Shown here one piece after another: positions 1-9,811 of a DNA stretch of 64,000 nucleotides. The position numbers and the translations under genes are program-made. The first letter of the stretch is position 1, and each line of letters starts with the position of its first letter. Source of the stretch: Euptelea pleiosperma (taxonomy: Eukaryota; Streptophyta; Magnoliopsida; Ranunculales; Eupteleaceae); the NCBI GenBank assembly GCA_035048495.1, contig CM068541.1, forward strand, positions 5,277,929 through 5,341,928. Direction: 5' to 3'. The notes under the pieces were generated by a model. The model did not search any database. It was given only the letters and a program-made list of their open reading frames with translations, and was not told where the DNA came from.

Positions 1-429
1 TCGAATCCAATTTATTTGTCCCATGAATCGGATATTATCAGATATATATCTAATAAGTTAATTGGATTCAAATATTAATTCAGAATATCCGTTGGATTTC
101 GATATCCTGTGGATGGAGAGATGCTGATAGCAGAGAGGATCATGATCCTAATGCCCCTTAGAGGTGCAACTTAAAACGGCCCAACGCCAAGAGGCCCAAC
201 ATGAATTTAATTTTGTTTTGCAACCTCATTTAAGCCAACCTCTACATCACGAATCTCACCCACCCTACCTTTCCTCAGGGATGATTTGTGTGGGAGATCC
301 CATCCCCATCTTCATGTTTCCATTTCTTGATTAATAAATTACCATTTCCCACCCCCCAAAACCTGCAAAAACCTGGTTATGTTAAGAAGAAAAACAGAAA
401 GAAAATAACAAAGAAAGAAAGAAAGAAAG
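1..429 (+). promoter_or_regulatory. Upstream region and likely 5' UTR of wax synthase-like gene 1
   Basis: This is non-coding sequence before the ATG at 430. A GAAA-type purine repeat runs from about 400 to 429, directly against the start codon, and is probably 5' UTR. I see no unambiguous TATA box. The first 110 bases are AT-rich and resemble the degenerate spacer repeats seen elsewhere in the window. Confidence 0.4.
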
Positions 430-1512
430 ATGAAGATGGAGGATGAATTAATTTATCTGGTTGAAGTATCAGTTTTGGTTTCAGCTGCTTTAACTTATTG
501 TTATTTCTTGGTCACAAAAATCTCTAATGGCAAAACCAGGTTCTTCTCTGTCCTCCCCATCTTCTACCTCTTCTACACCCTCCCATGGTATTTCTCCTCT
601 GTTCATCTTAGAGGAATCTCAACTTTCTCTCTAACATGGGTTTCCAATTTCAAGCTCCTCCTCTTCTGCTTCGACCTAGGCCCTCTCACCCTCTATAACA
701 ACTCCTTCATCCAATTCGTCTCCGTCGCCGCGTTCCCCGTCAAAATCAAAGAACACCCATCATCCTCGAATCCATCTCTCCGTCTCGAACCCTTGCTAAA
801 TTTCGCGGCGAATGGATTACTATTAGCCTTGTTAGTGAATTTCTACACTTACAAGGAATTTTTCCCACACCAACTCATTTTACTTCTCTATTGCTTGCAC
901 ATGTTCTTAGTGCTCGACATTGTTTTATTAGGGGAAGCTATATTAGTTCGCGCCGTACTTGGGTTAGAACTCGAAGTCGCGTTCAACCGGCCTTATCTAG
1001 CGACGTCGCTTCAGGATTTTTGGGGGAGGAGGTGGAACCTTGTGGTATCGAACATTTTAAGGCAGAGTGTGTACGACCCGACTCGATATACACTCGGATG
1101 GATTATAGGAGAGACGCCGGCGAATGCGGTGGCCTTGATCACTGTGTTCGTGGTGTCCGGGCTCATGCATGAACTCGTCTACTACTATATCACGTGTGGT
1201 GCTGGACCATCTTGGGAGATAACGTGGTTCTTCGTGTTGCACGGGGTGTGTACGGCCGTTGAGATAGTGGTGAAGTCTTGGGTTCGGGCTTTGGGATGGC
1301 GTTTGTTGCGCCCGGTCGGTTCAGTAGCGTTGGTACTTGGGTTTGTGGCGGTTACGGGTTTTTGGTTGGTTTTCCCTCCAATTTTGAGGAGTGGAGCTGA
1401 CGTGAAGGGTATTGGAGAATACGCTGCTTTGGCTGAGTTTCTGAGTGAGAAACATAAAGGTTTGATGAATCAGACCCGTTTACTTTTTCTTGGTGGGCCC
1501 AGTCGTTTATGA
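430..1512 (+). CDS. Wax synthase-like MBOAT acyltransferase, copy 1
   Basis: Intronless ORF of 360 aa. It matches plant long-chain-alcohol O-fatty-acyltransferases (wax synthases), ER membrane enzymes that join fatty acyl-CoA to a fatty alcohol or sterol. Visible hallmarks are a hydrophobic N-terminus, the block TSLQDFWGRRWN at about residues 190-201, the SGLMHEL block near residue 240 that carries the presumed catalytic histidine, and ITWFFVLHG shortly after. Several further hydrophobic stretches fit a multi-pass protein. It lacks the roughly 30-residue Ser/Pro/Lys-rich loop found in the middle of the two minus-strand copies. The ATG follows a purine-rich leader and gives the N-terminus expected for the family. 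Substrate cannot be told from sequence; a sterol acyltransferase of the same family is the main alternative. Confidence 0.9.
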   Translation: MKMEDELIYLVEVSVLVSAALTYCYFLVTKISNGKTRFFSVLPIFYLFYTLPWYFSSVHLRGISTFSLTWVSNFKLLLFCFDLGPLTLYNNSFIQFVSVAAFPVKIKEHPSSSNPSLRLEPLLNFAANGLLLALLVNFYTYKEFFPHQLILLLYCLHMFLVLDIVLLGEAILVRAVLGLELEVAFNRPYLATSLQDFWGRRWNLVVSNILRQSVYDPTRYTLGWIIGETPANAVALITVFVVSGLMHELVYYYITCGAGPSWEITWFFVLHGVCTAVEIVVKSWVRALGWRLLRPVGSVALVLGFVAVTGFWLVFPPILRSGADVKGIGEYAALAEFLSEKHKGLMNQTRLLFLGGPSRL

Positions 1513-1562
1513 ATAAAATGACCTAAAAGGGCTTGCTAGGTATGTGTCACGAATTTGATGTT

Positions 1563-1590
1563 AGAGAGAGAGAGAGAGAGAGAGAGAGAG
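1563..1590. repeat. (AG)n microsatellite
   Basis: Fourteen uninterrupted AG dinucleotides lie about 50 bp after the stop codon of copy 1, probably in its 3' UTR. Confidence 0.95.
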
Positions 1591-1744
1591 GCTGAATTCT
1601 TTTTAGTCTCAGGTTAGGGGCGATTTCGTAAGTTTATACTTTGAGGGAATTATTGTTATTCTATAATGGTGTTTTGCAGCTGTTGAGTTGAGTCAATGGG
1701 TCGGGTCCCAATCCTGATGACCAATCGGGTCTGCGTGACCCATA

Positions 1745-1790
1745 TATCAAAGTCTGGGATCAAAGCCCGCCTTCACTGAGTTACTGAACT
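1745..1790 (+). repeat. Degenerate partial copy of the 2070 SINE
   Basis: The stretch with 'tctgggatcaaagcccgcc' followed by 'ttcactgagttactg' matches the box B and downstream part of the SINE at 2070-2199. The box A half is not recognisable. Confidence 0.5.
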
Positions 1791-2069
1791 CCGGATCGAC
1801 CCATCTTGCCCTAGACGAAGTGAAAATCCTTTATAAAACAGTGATCTCGGGCTATCCGGGTCGCCTGATCCAGATTGGGATCGGCCGAGACTTTGAACCA
1901 TGGATAAAGGGGCCAAAAAAGGGAATGTCCACACATTTATTGTCAAACACGTTTCCGAACAATTAGACCTAGACTGACCACAGCTGGACCCATTTCTGGA
2001 GTTTCCAAACAGGCCCTAGGAATCCTCATAGAATGCATCTTAATCTTAGATATAAAATGTTAACAACTA

Positions 2070-2199
2070 GAAGGTGCCAGCTTGCTCAGTTGGTAAAGTT
2101 TGTGGGTGATGATACCATAGACCTGGGTTCAAAACCCGCCTTCACCTTCACCGAGTTACTGGTCTCTGTAAAAACAGACTTAACTACCAAAAAAAAAAA
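2070..2199 (+). mobile_element. tRNA-derived SINE
   Basis: The head has a pol III box A-like sequence (gcttgctcagttggtaaag at about 2080-2098) and a box B-like sequence (gggttcaaaaccc around 2126-2137). These are spaced as in a tRNA gene, but no cloverleaf can be drawn. It ends in an A-rich tail at 2188-2199. A related fragment lies at 1745-1790. I found no clear target duplication. Confidence 0.65.
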
Positions 2200-2269
2200 T
2201 GGCCTAGCATTTAAAGATGGGTCAGGGTCAGGGGACACAAGCCCATTAATACCTCTACTAGTGATCTAC

Positions 2270-2399
2270 CTAGTGCATTTTTTTGGGCCCACTAACCACT
2301 AGAAATCATCAATCAAGCTGATTTTTGGTCTGTATATCCTCCAAGGAGGGTGGGCTATAAATCCGGGCCGTCAGTGGACCCCCAAAAAAAATGCACTAC
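2270..2399. mobile_element. Hairpin MITE-like element
   Basis: Terminal arms form an imperfect inverted repeat: 'tagtgcatttttttggg' at the left and 'cccaaaaaaaatgcacta' at the right. The interior carries the 'caagctgatttttggtctgta' phrase shared with other spacer repeats here. No clear target duplication. Confidence 0.5.
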
Positions 2400-3139
2400 A
2401 TAGGCCTACGAGAGTCCTCTGCTTTGATTGCCTAAAGAAAATTTGCCTTGCGAAGAATCAAATAATTTTTCCCCGAGGGTTTTTCCAAATGGAGAAGCTT
2501 TTACATTAATTGATGCACCGTCTCACATTTTGGACCTACGTACCAAAAACCAGATTGACCATCAATGATTTCTAACCTTTGGATATGAGTATCACACAAC
2601 CCATGAAAACGACTTCAATCCAATGGTTCGAAATCACTAATCAGGCTGATTTTTGGTCTGTAGGTCCACCTAGGGATGGGCCAAACATCTATACAGTTAT
2701 TAGTCTCTAAAAGCGTGCCAGGTATCTCATAATCAATCAATTTAGTGGACCCACCCACTAAAAATCAGCTGGCGTCGACGCATCGTCATGGAATTTGAGA
2801 ACCCGAAAAATCACCAATCAGGCTTGCTTAGGTGTGAAGGCCCACTAAGGAATCGGGCAGAATTCATGGAATCAGTGGGCCCGAAATATTGTGCCACGTG
2901 GCATTCCTTTTGTGGACATCTGAGATTTTCTCGTCTAATCTTGGGGTCAAACTTAAACAGCCAAACGGGACAAATATAAATAGCTTCATTTAACCATTGT
3001 GCGCACTCAATACGCCGACGGCTGAAAATGAAAAATCTTGCTCAATCAAACGATCAATCAGACTACGTGTCAGTGGGTCCGAAAGAATGTGCCAGGTGGC
3101 AGTTTTGTAGCTGTCCATCGCTTCTCATAACGAACTCGG

Positions 3140-4258
3140 TCAACCCGATCTGAAAGCCTGTAGAACTTTATGCTTAACAAACTGGGTCAAAATACCGTAC
3201 TCTCCGATTGCTCTCTCGTCCACACCGTTCCGCAAGAGCTGTGGGAAGAACAACCAGAAACCGGTAACAGCCACGAACCCAACTGCCAACGGCCCCGAAA
3301 CCCACCGATGCAATCGCCACCTACCAGTCAACGCCTTCTTCAGTTCAACCTCCAAACCAGTAGAGATCCCATGGAGCACAAAAAACCAAGTCACCTCCCA
3401 TGTTGGCTCCACACGCGTGAGATAAAAGTAGATCAGCTCGTGCATAAGCCCCGACACAAGAAACGTAGACAGTATCGCTGGTAGTGGAGCCCACATCCTT
3501 CCCAACATACGCGTAGAGATGGACCGCACAGGGTCGTATACGGTGGGTCGTAGAATACTGGTAACCATCAGGTTCCACCTTCGACCCCAAAAGTCTTGAA
3601 GTGAGGTCGAGAGATACGGTTCGTTGAACTGTGGCTCGAGCTCTAATCCTAAAAGGGCTCGAGCCATGACTGCACCCAAGGCGAGAGTGATCTCTATGCC
3701 GAGGTACAGGTGGCAGCAGTAGAGAACCAAGATCATCTTTGGGTGTATATATGGTTTGTAGTCATAGATACGGATCAGTAAAGCTAACAGTACTCCCTTT
3801 ATAGCTAAATTTAGAAGTGATGTTGGGCTTTTTGTGTTGATTTTGGGAGATGGGTTTTCTTCAATTTTGGGATTTAGAGGTTTCTCTAAATTTAGAGACG
3901 ATTTTAGCGACGATTCCGGGTTTTGGGGAGATGGGTCTTGTTTGACTTTGATGGGAAGACAAGCTATGGATATGAAATGTAGTAGCGGTTTTGGTGGATC
4001 GGACGATAGAGGACCTTGTTCGAAGGAGAAGAGGAGTAGCTTAAAATTAGCGAGCCAAGCGAGATAGAAAGCTGTGGGACCTCCAAGATGGAAGGACGAG
4101 AGATTCAAGGGGAGGACGGTGAACAGGTAGAAGATTGGGAGGAGGGTAAGAAGTCTGATTTTTCCCTTTGGGATCCTTGCCACTATGAAATAACAGTAGC
4201 ATAATGATGCGAGAACTAAGATCCATACCTTGATGAAGCTCCTGATCTCACCGTCCAT
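3140..4258 (-). CDS. Wax synthase-like MBOAT acyltransferase, copy 2
   Basis: Intronless, 372 aa from the ATG at 4258. A longer reading from 4312 would add 18 residues, mostly Lys/Glu, but the shorter start matches copy 3, which begins MDGEM. The family blocks TSLQDFWGRRWN and SGLMHEL (presumed catalytic His) are intact, as is the following TWFFVLHG. A hydrophilic Ser/Pro/Lys-rich loop sits between the N-terminal membrane segments and the conserved core. It is very similar by eye to copy 3 and faces the same way, so the two look like a tandem duplication. Expected role: fatty acyl transfer to a long-chain alcohol or sterol in the ER membrane. Confidence 0.9.
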   Translation of the reverse strand: MDGEIRSFIKVWILVLASLCYCYFIVARIPKGKIRLLTLLPIFYLFTVLPLNLSSFHLGGPTAFYLAWLANFKLLLFSFEQGPLSSDPPKPLLHFISIACLPIKVKQDPSPQNPESSLKSSLNLEKPLNPKIEENPSPKINTKSPTSLLNLAIKGVLLALLIRIYDYKPYIHPKMILVLYCCHLYLGIEITLALGAVMARALLGLELEPQFNEPYLSTSLQDFWGRRWNLMVTSILRPTVYDPVRSISTRMLGRMWAPLPAILSTFLVSGLMHELIYFYLTRVEPTWEVTWFFVLHGISTGLEVELKKALTGRWRLHRWVSGPLAVGFVAVTGFWLFFPQLLRNGVDERAIGEYGILTQFVKHKVLQAFRSG

Positions 4259-4460
4259 TCTTTCCTCCTCTTTCTTTTTTGCTTTCTTCTCTCCTCTTCC
4301 CTTTTCTTGCACTCTGCAGATTTGATCAAATCTTTCCTTCGTCAGGTAAAGGGTAACCGGGAGAATTAGTTTTGAGTCAAGGTATTGTTTTCCTTTGTTT
4401 TGTAGACGTAACCTACTCTCTAGGTAGCACTTGCCCTACGCTCTACATATCACGATCTGA

Positions 4461-4864
4461 GGAAAAAATTTAGATGCAGAGGACTTTGGATGCAGTCGGT
4501 GCAGAGGGGTCTCGTGGCCCTACATGGCTCATTTTTTGGGGCCCACTAACTGCATGAATGTTTACCCCACCCCTTGGTGGATATGCATACCACAAATCAG
4601 CTTGTTTGATAATTTCTAGCCGTTGGATTAAGTGCCCAACAATACACAAAAAAAATGCTTGAATCCAACGACTATAATGAATTCTAAAAAAGTGCTATAA
4701 TCTATGGCTAGAGAAAATCAATGAGACTGATGTTCGGTATGCATATCCACCAAGGGGTGGGGTAAACATTCATGCGGCATGCGGTTAGTGGGCCCCAAAA
4801 ATTGAGCCATGTAGGGCCACGAGACCCCACTGCATCCAAAGTCCTCTGCATCTAAAATTTTTCC
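4461..4864. mobile_element. 404-bp Mutator-type MITE with 9-bp target duplication
   Basis: Terminal inverted repeats begin GGAAAAA and continue through TTTAGATGCAGAGGACTTTGG. Inverted similarity extends far inward, with the 'gccctacatggctca' and 'ccaccccttggtggatatgca' blocks matching across the centre, so the whole element can fold back. The 9-bp direct repeat acgatctga lies at 4452-4460 and 4865-4873. Nine-base duplications are typical of Mutator-like transposition. Confidence 0.85.
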
Positions 4865-5737
4865 ACGATCTGATCGGGGGTTGAGGCATCTCCTCAATCA
4901 AATGGGCTAGTCAAGTCGAACTGTCGGTTAATGTATGTTAGACAGTATATGATGCTCCGCACCAGTATCGAGGACAATGTTCTCAGTAATGACATGGGTC
5001 ACTAAACTGTATGGTTACTAACATTATACATCTTGTGGTTTGAGCTCCACATTGTATGGCTAAGATCTTCTGACAGTTCTATTCAGGGAAAATAAGCTGC
5101 ACCAGATTAGGGCATGAAATGGGGTAGATCTGACCAGATATCCAACCCAATTCAAACCCGTATTTGGCAGAATTGGATCGTTGAGATCTGATAAGAAATT
5201 ATAACGGGAAGTATACGGATCTATGTAAATTAATCCAATTTGGATTCAGGTCAAGACTTAAGAATTTGGATCAAGTCGGATCCGAGGTTTGGAGCTTAGA
5301 TCCATACTAAAAATGTGATTTTGTGGGTCCGACTGGATATTCTCTTATGGGTCATGGTTCATATTTAGATCACGTGTCATGGATCCGAGCCAAATTCGAC
5401 ACATTTCATGCCTACTGCTGATCCGCTAACACATCCAGATCTGAGGCATGCATCACATCATTGGAAGCGGACCAGCATTTGTGACCCGGTTGTACTAAAA
5501 TCAATTTTGGTGGAGCGGCAAAAAAATAGTTGGGGTTCACTTTCCCGGCGGCTAATTAAAACACCGCACCTATATGATGCTTTAGGCCCTGCTTGGTTCG
5601 CTGCACTGGGATGCATTTTGCACTCTGGTGCAAATGCCGTTGGTTGCATTGAAGTCATTTACTATAGTTTTTGGGCTGTACATGCTTGCATCCATTTTCT
5701 TAAAGAGTTTGCGAGGACTTGGCAACCACTTGCCCGG

Positions 5738-5917
5738 GAGTAAAACTTCTGTCACAATCGAATTGCAAATCACACAATCACAGCCAATGAGTTCTCGGCA
5801 CCTACACCTAAAAGCAAAAGCACATGGGCACGTTGCAAAACGCACTTGTGTACGTGCGGAGAACTCATTGGCTTGTGATTGTGTGATTTACAATTTCGTG
5901 TGATAGAAGTTTTACTC
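5738..5917. mobile_element. 180-bp MITE, GAGTAAAACTTCT family, 9-bp target duplication
   Basis: It starts GAGTAAAACTTCTGTCACA and ends with the reverse complement AGAAGTTTTACTC. It is flanked by the perfect 9-bp repeat cttgcccgg at 5729-5737 and 5918-5926. Inner arms around 5785 and 5860 are also complementary ('ccaatgagttctc' and 'gagaactcattgg'). The same termini recur at 15138-15533, and partly at 9513 and 12561. Confidence 0.88.
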
Positions 5918-6000
5918 CTTGCCCGGCAGCTCATTTCTGAGTTCAACTCTCCTTGAAGCTGCATCTGCTACAACGAATCTCTATCCTCATTAAATCAGAT

Positions 6001-6160
6001 GGGTAGGCCAAAATTAATTGATGGAGCAACATCTAGCTAGAAACCCAGGGACTCCAGCCTGTAGTGGTATTATCATGACCGAATGGGCCCACTAATTACC
6101 ACCATAGGCTAGTCCGTGGGTTTCTAGATGCTGCTCCATAAATTAATTTTTACCCACCCC
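6001..6160. mobile_element. 160-bp inverted-repeat element
   Basis: Left arm 'ggagcaacatctag' followed by 'aaacccagggact' pairs with right arm 'gtccgtgggtttctagatgctgctcc'. Outer ends 'gggtaggccaaaattaatt' and 'aattaatttttaccc' also pair. Target duplication is unclear. Confidence 0.6.
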
Positions 6161-6506
6161 ACTGGGGGTGGGGTCCACCACATGAATCTCATAGCCACCG
6201 ACCATAACACAAAGTACTCCTAGTCCTAGCTACAAATTTAAACAACTACACATATTGCCCCTGCCAAACACGCCCTCAACATGACAAGATCTATGTTGAT
6301 TCCAACACACCGTCCGTACACATGCTCATTGATGCATTAATCGTGGACTTTCAATCAGAATGCCACATTTAGTGGGGTGGAAGACCAACCAGAGGATCTT
6401 AACCGTCCATCAAGAGCAAAAAATCTTAGACAATCTAAAAAGGCACAGGCTCCCTCGGGCGTGGATTCTGAGAATCCAAAGGTGATCATCATAACCATGG
6501 TGCGCA

Positions 6507-7679
6507 CTACGCACTCAATACACCGATTTCAGCAAGGGAAACCCCAATAGTCCGTACGATGCCCTTCACAAACTCTACCACTATAGCGTACTCCTGAATC
6601 GCCCTAACGTCAGCACCGCACCGCAAGAGCTGAGGGAAGAACAACCAGAAACCGGTAACTACCACGAATCCAACGGCCAACGGTCCTGAAACCGCTCTAT
6701 GCAACCGCCACCTGCCTGTCAAAGCCTTCTTCACTTCAATTTCCACGACCAAACAGATGCCATGGAGGGCAAAGAACCACGTGATCTCCCATGTGGGCCA
6801 CACTCGCCCGAGATAATAGAAAATCAGCTCGTGCATTAACCCGGACACGAGGAACGTGGCCAGTACGGCGGGGAATGGGCCCCACTTCTTCCCCAACATA
6901 CGCGTAGAAATAGATCTTACAGGTCCGTATACAGTCGGTCGTAGAATACTCGTAACCATGAGGTTCCATCTCCTCCCCCAAAAGTCCTGCAGCGAGGTCG
7001 AGAGGTACGGCTCGTCGAACTGCGGTTCGAGCTCGAGCCCGAGCAGGGACCGTGCCATGGCTGCAACCATCGCGAGAATGATTTCCAGGCAGAAATAAAC
7101 GTGGAAGCAGTATAGGAATAAGAGGATCGTTGGGTGTATATGTTGTTTGTAGTCGTAAATACGAATCAGTAGAGCAAAAAGTAAACATTTTGTAGCAAAA
7201 TTTAGAGGTATTTTGTGGCCTTTGGTAGTGATTTGGGGAGATGGATCTTCCTTAGTTTTGTTGTTTAGAGGTTTCTCTAAATTTAGAGACGATTTTAGTG
7301 ACGAATCGGTGTTTTGGGGAGATGAGTTATCTTTGTTTTTGATGATTCGAGGCGGGTTTTGTTTGATCTTGATGGGGAGACAAGCGATGGAGATGAAACG
7401 TAGGAGTGATACTGATGGGTCGGATGATAAAGGGCCCTGATCAAAGGCGAAGAGGAGAAGCTTGAAGTTAGCAAGCCAAGCAATGAAAAAACCTGTGGTA
7501 CCTCCGAGATGGACGGACGAAAGATTTAATGGAAGGACGGTAAAGAGGAAAATGATGGGGAGAAGGGAGAAGAGTCTGATCTTGCCTTTGGGGATCTTTT
7601 TGGATATGAAATAACAGTAGGTTAGAGATGCATAAACTGAAATCCATACCTTGAGGAAGATCTTCATCTCACCGTCCAT
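6507..7679 (-). CDS. Wax synthase-like MBOAT acyltransferase, copy 3
   Basis: Intronless, 390 aa, starting at the ATG at 7679 (MDGEM). It has the same layout as copy 2: N-terminal membrane segments, a Ser/Pro/Lys-rich hydrophilic loop at about residues 105-150, the TSLQDFWGRRWN block, and SGLMHEL with the presumed catalytic His, followed by ITWFFALHG. The loop is slightly longer than in copy 2. Head-to-tail order with copy 2 and strong similarity suggest a recent tandem duplication. The family makes wax esters or sterol esters at the ER; substrate and tissue cannot be inferred. Confidence 0.9.
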   Translation of the reverse strand: MDGEMKIFLKVWISVYASLTYCYFISKKIPKGKIRLFSLLPIIFLFTVLPLNLSSVHLGGTTGFFIAWLANFKLLLFAFDQGPLSSDPSVSLLRFISIACLPIKIKQNPPRIIKNKDNSSPQNTDSSLKSSLNLEKPLNNKTKEDPSPQITTKGHKIPLNFATKCLLFALLIRIYDYKQHIHPTILLFLYCFHVYFCLEIILAMVAAMARSLLGLELEPQFDEPYLSTSLQDFWGRRWNLMVTSILRPTVYGPVRSISTRMLGKKWGPFPAVLATFLVSGLMHELIFYYLGRVWPTWEITWFFALHGICLVVEIEVKKALTGRWRLHRAVSGPLAVGFVVVTGFWLFFPQLLRCGADVRAIQEYAIVVEFVKGIVRTIGVSLAEIGVLSA

Positions 7680-7894
7680 TCTCTCCTTCTCCAGTCCTCC
7701 CTCTTCTTTTTCTTATGCGTCTGTTCTAGCTTCTAGGTTCAGTTTTGTTTAGAAAAGATTGAAAAAGGCAGTCTTGGGATACCATTTCTGTGAACGGTGG
7801 GGCTTTAGGGAGTATTTTATGAGTGATATAGGCTGCTGACTCTGCTCTCAATATTGTCGTCCACTGATTTAGCTTCAGGTCTCGTGTTTCTCTT

Positions 7895-7906
7895 GTTTTA
7901 TATTTA
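7895..7906 (-). promoter_or_regulatory. Possible TATA box of copy 3
   Basis: Read on the minus strand this is 'aaataaatataaa', about 220 bp before the ATG at 7679. Position and sequence fit a plant TATA box with a long leader, but AT-rich sequence is common here. Confidence 0.25.
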
Positions 7907-8019
7907 TTTACCTTCCGATAGGGCTGCAACTCGAGCGGGTTGGGTCAGGTTGGAGGTCATCCCTAGCCCAACCTAACCTAAATGTGAACCCTAACCCAAC
8001 CCAACCCAAGGTATTTTTT

Positions 8020-8380
8020 CATTCGTTGAACTACCATTATTTTTCCGTTTTAACGAAAATATCGTTATTTTCTGAGAACAATTTTGAGAAATAATGCCCA
8101 TTATTTTCCGCTATATTCCGTTGTTTTTAATTGAAAATTTGAATTTTAGCACTGTTTTTTTTTTCGTTATTTTCTGAGAATTTTTAAAAATAAATGCCCG
8201 TTATTCTCGTTATATTCCGTTGTTTTAATTGAAAAATTGAATTTTAACACCTTTTTTTTTTGTTATTTTCTGATTTTACCCTTGAGCGTTACAATTCGTT
8301 GTAACAACCATTATAACGGAAAAAATGGTAGTGCCGCCAGGCCTTTATACTGTTATAATGGCCCCTTCTAAACCTTGGCA
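8020..8380. repeat. Degenerate relative of the 13859-14241 element
   Basis: It shares the interior pattern of repeated 'cgttat' and 'ttccgtt' words and a closing sequence 'ccgccaggcctttatactg', then 'ttataatggcccc' and 'aaaccttgg', with the element at 13859-14241. The left end is not clear and no target duplication was found. Confidence 0.55.
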
Positions 8381-9512
8381 GGAAGTACAATGCTAACGAG
8401 GTGTGACTCAAGTACTTTTTGGTAAGTCGCCGCGGCGGAAAAATAAAATATTTGCCCGGATATGTTTGACAGCCACTTGCCCATGCCAAATATTTAGCCA
8501 GGCACAAATTTGCCATCAAAGTAGGAAAACATTTGGTCACTCCCCCCTGAGTAAGTATTTTCACACCAATTAAGTCTTGGTGGGATAATCGCTTTTTTAA
8601 TAAAAATAAGTTTTTTAATATATAAAAAGATAAAATGAGTTTTTTTTATGCTTTGACCTAATATGTGGGCCCCACACTCGCTTAACCCATATTTGACTTA
8701 CTTTAATATGTGGGACCCATACAAATTGAAAGAAAATGAAGTAAGCTAGATAGTACACGTAGCAAACGTTGTTAAATATTGACATGCTCAAATATTTAGA
8801 CAAGATAATATCCCTCTCGCTAAATATTCGCCATTGAAACTATTTTTCTCAAGTACCAAACAGGCCCTAAGTGAACCACTGTTAAACTAGGTGAAGGGGG
8901 TCTAATTACTTTCAAATTTCAGGGGTTGTTAATAAAATAACCAAAAAATAAAGTTCCTGTTTGAATCTGTCGAGTTTGACTGAAGAAAGCCAGAAGACCG
9001 TAGATTAATTCGTTGTTCCAATCTAAAGTCTACGGTCGTCGGACTGGAACTCATCTCATTCTCTTTTTGAAAGTCTATGTTACCTGCATTGGAACGAGCT
9101 CGTATTTCCTGTCCGACACAGATTTCAAACTTGAAGTCCCCCTCCAAAATATGCCACCTGGCACATTCTTTTGGGCTCAAATATCTTTGGTTCACTTCTA
9201 GGTAGACCTATCTACCAAAACTCATTTTAATTGCTGATGTTCAGCCATTGGATTTGAGCATTTATTGAGGTTATTTCTGGCCGTTGGAATTTGATCTTTT
9301 CTCTGGTTGCTAAAATCTAACTGTTAGAAATCACCAATCAAGACGATTTATGGTGTATGGGTTCAAAAAGAAGTGGGCCAAACATCCATAAAGTTAGTAG
9401 GACATAAAGTGGGCTCTATGTCGCCTTTGGGGAGGGGAGATACTTCAAAATTTAAAGGGATAGGTACACCAAATATTTTCTGGCATTTGAATTTTTTTTT
9501 TGGCAAACGCAT

Positions 9513-9645
9513 TGGAAGTAAAGCTTCTGTCACAGCGTTGTGACAGATGCTGACCGTATGGATGTTTGGCCAGTCCTTCGGTGGACCTCTAAATCAAACA
9601 TCCATACGGTCAGCATCTGTCACAACGCTGACAGAATCTCGAGGA
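9513..9645. mobile_element. Truncated palindromic MITE, GAGTAAAACTTCT family
   Basis: The left end 'gaagtaaagcttctgtcac' resembles the termini of the 5738 and 15138 elements. Two long arms, 'gacagatgctgaccgtatgg' and its complement 'ccatacggtcagcatctgtc', form a near-perfect hairpin around a 30-bp loop. The right outer terminus is lost. Confidence 0.6.
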
Positions 9646-9811
9646 TTGTCTACGACGAAAGAGACAACTGGATTGGAGGTCCCACTATCGTACCGCAGGA
9701 TCAAACCTCTTCTGGCAATAGCTCAAGCTTCATATGGACTGGGCTGTTTTAACTTTTAATTGCAGCCCGGGTTCACCCTCTTTAGCCCCGCTCCAGCCCT
9801 AGCCCGGCCAT

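Larger units (their letters stand above)
1513..3139. other. Spacer between convergent wax synthase-like genes 1 and 2
   Basis: No gene is visible. The spacer carries an AG microsatellite, two copies of a tRNA-like SINE and a hairpin element, annotated separately. The rest, about 2500-3130, has repeated phrases such as 'gatttttggtctgta' and 'gtgccaggtggca' that recur in MITE interiors elsewhere in the window. Confidence 0.6.
4313..6506. other. Spacer between wax synthase-like copies 2 and 3
   Basis: No gene is supported. It holds two well-delimited MITEs (4461-4864 and 5738-5917) and a 160-bp inverted repeat (6001-6160). The 5' region of copy 2 lies at 4259-4450. Sequence around 5590 begins 'aggccctgcttggtt' and sequence near 6261 reads 'ccaaacacgccct', which could be the ends of a larger hAT- or Harbinger-type MITE enclosing the two smaller elements. 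I could not confirm a target duplication for it. Confidence 0.5.

Noticed and set aside
891..1172. 93-aa plus-strand ORF within wax synthase-like copy 1
   Set aside because: Out-of-frame shadow of the conserved MBOAT coding sequence. The minus-strand ORF at 1057-1242 is rejected for the same reason.
2070..2150. Genuine tRNA gene
   Set aside because: Boxes A and B are recognisable, but the arms do not pair into a cloverleaf and an A-rich tail follows, so it is called a SINE.
3345..3590. Minus-strand ORF overlapping wax synthase-like copy 2, and 6736-7188 overlapping copy 3
   Set aside because: Alternative frames of the acyltransferase genes with no independent motif.
7960..8012. CCCTAACCC/CCCAACCC repeats as interstitial telomere
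   Set aside because: The unit is irregular (CCCAAC, CCTAAC, CCCTAACC) and only about 50 bp long. It lacks a run of the plant telomere unit TTTAGGG.
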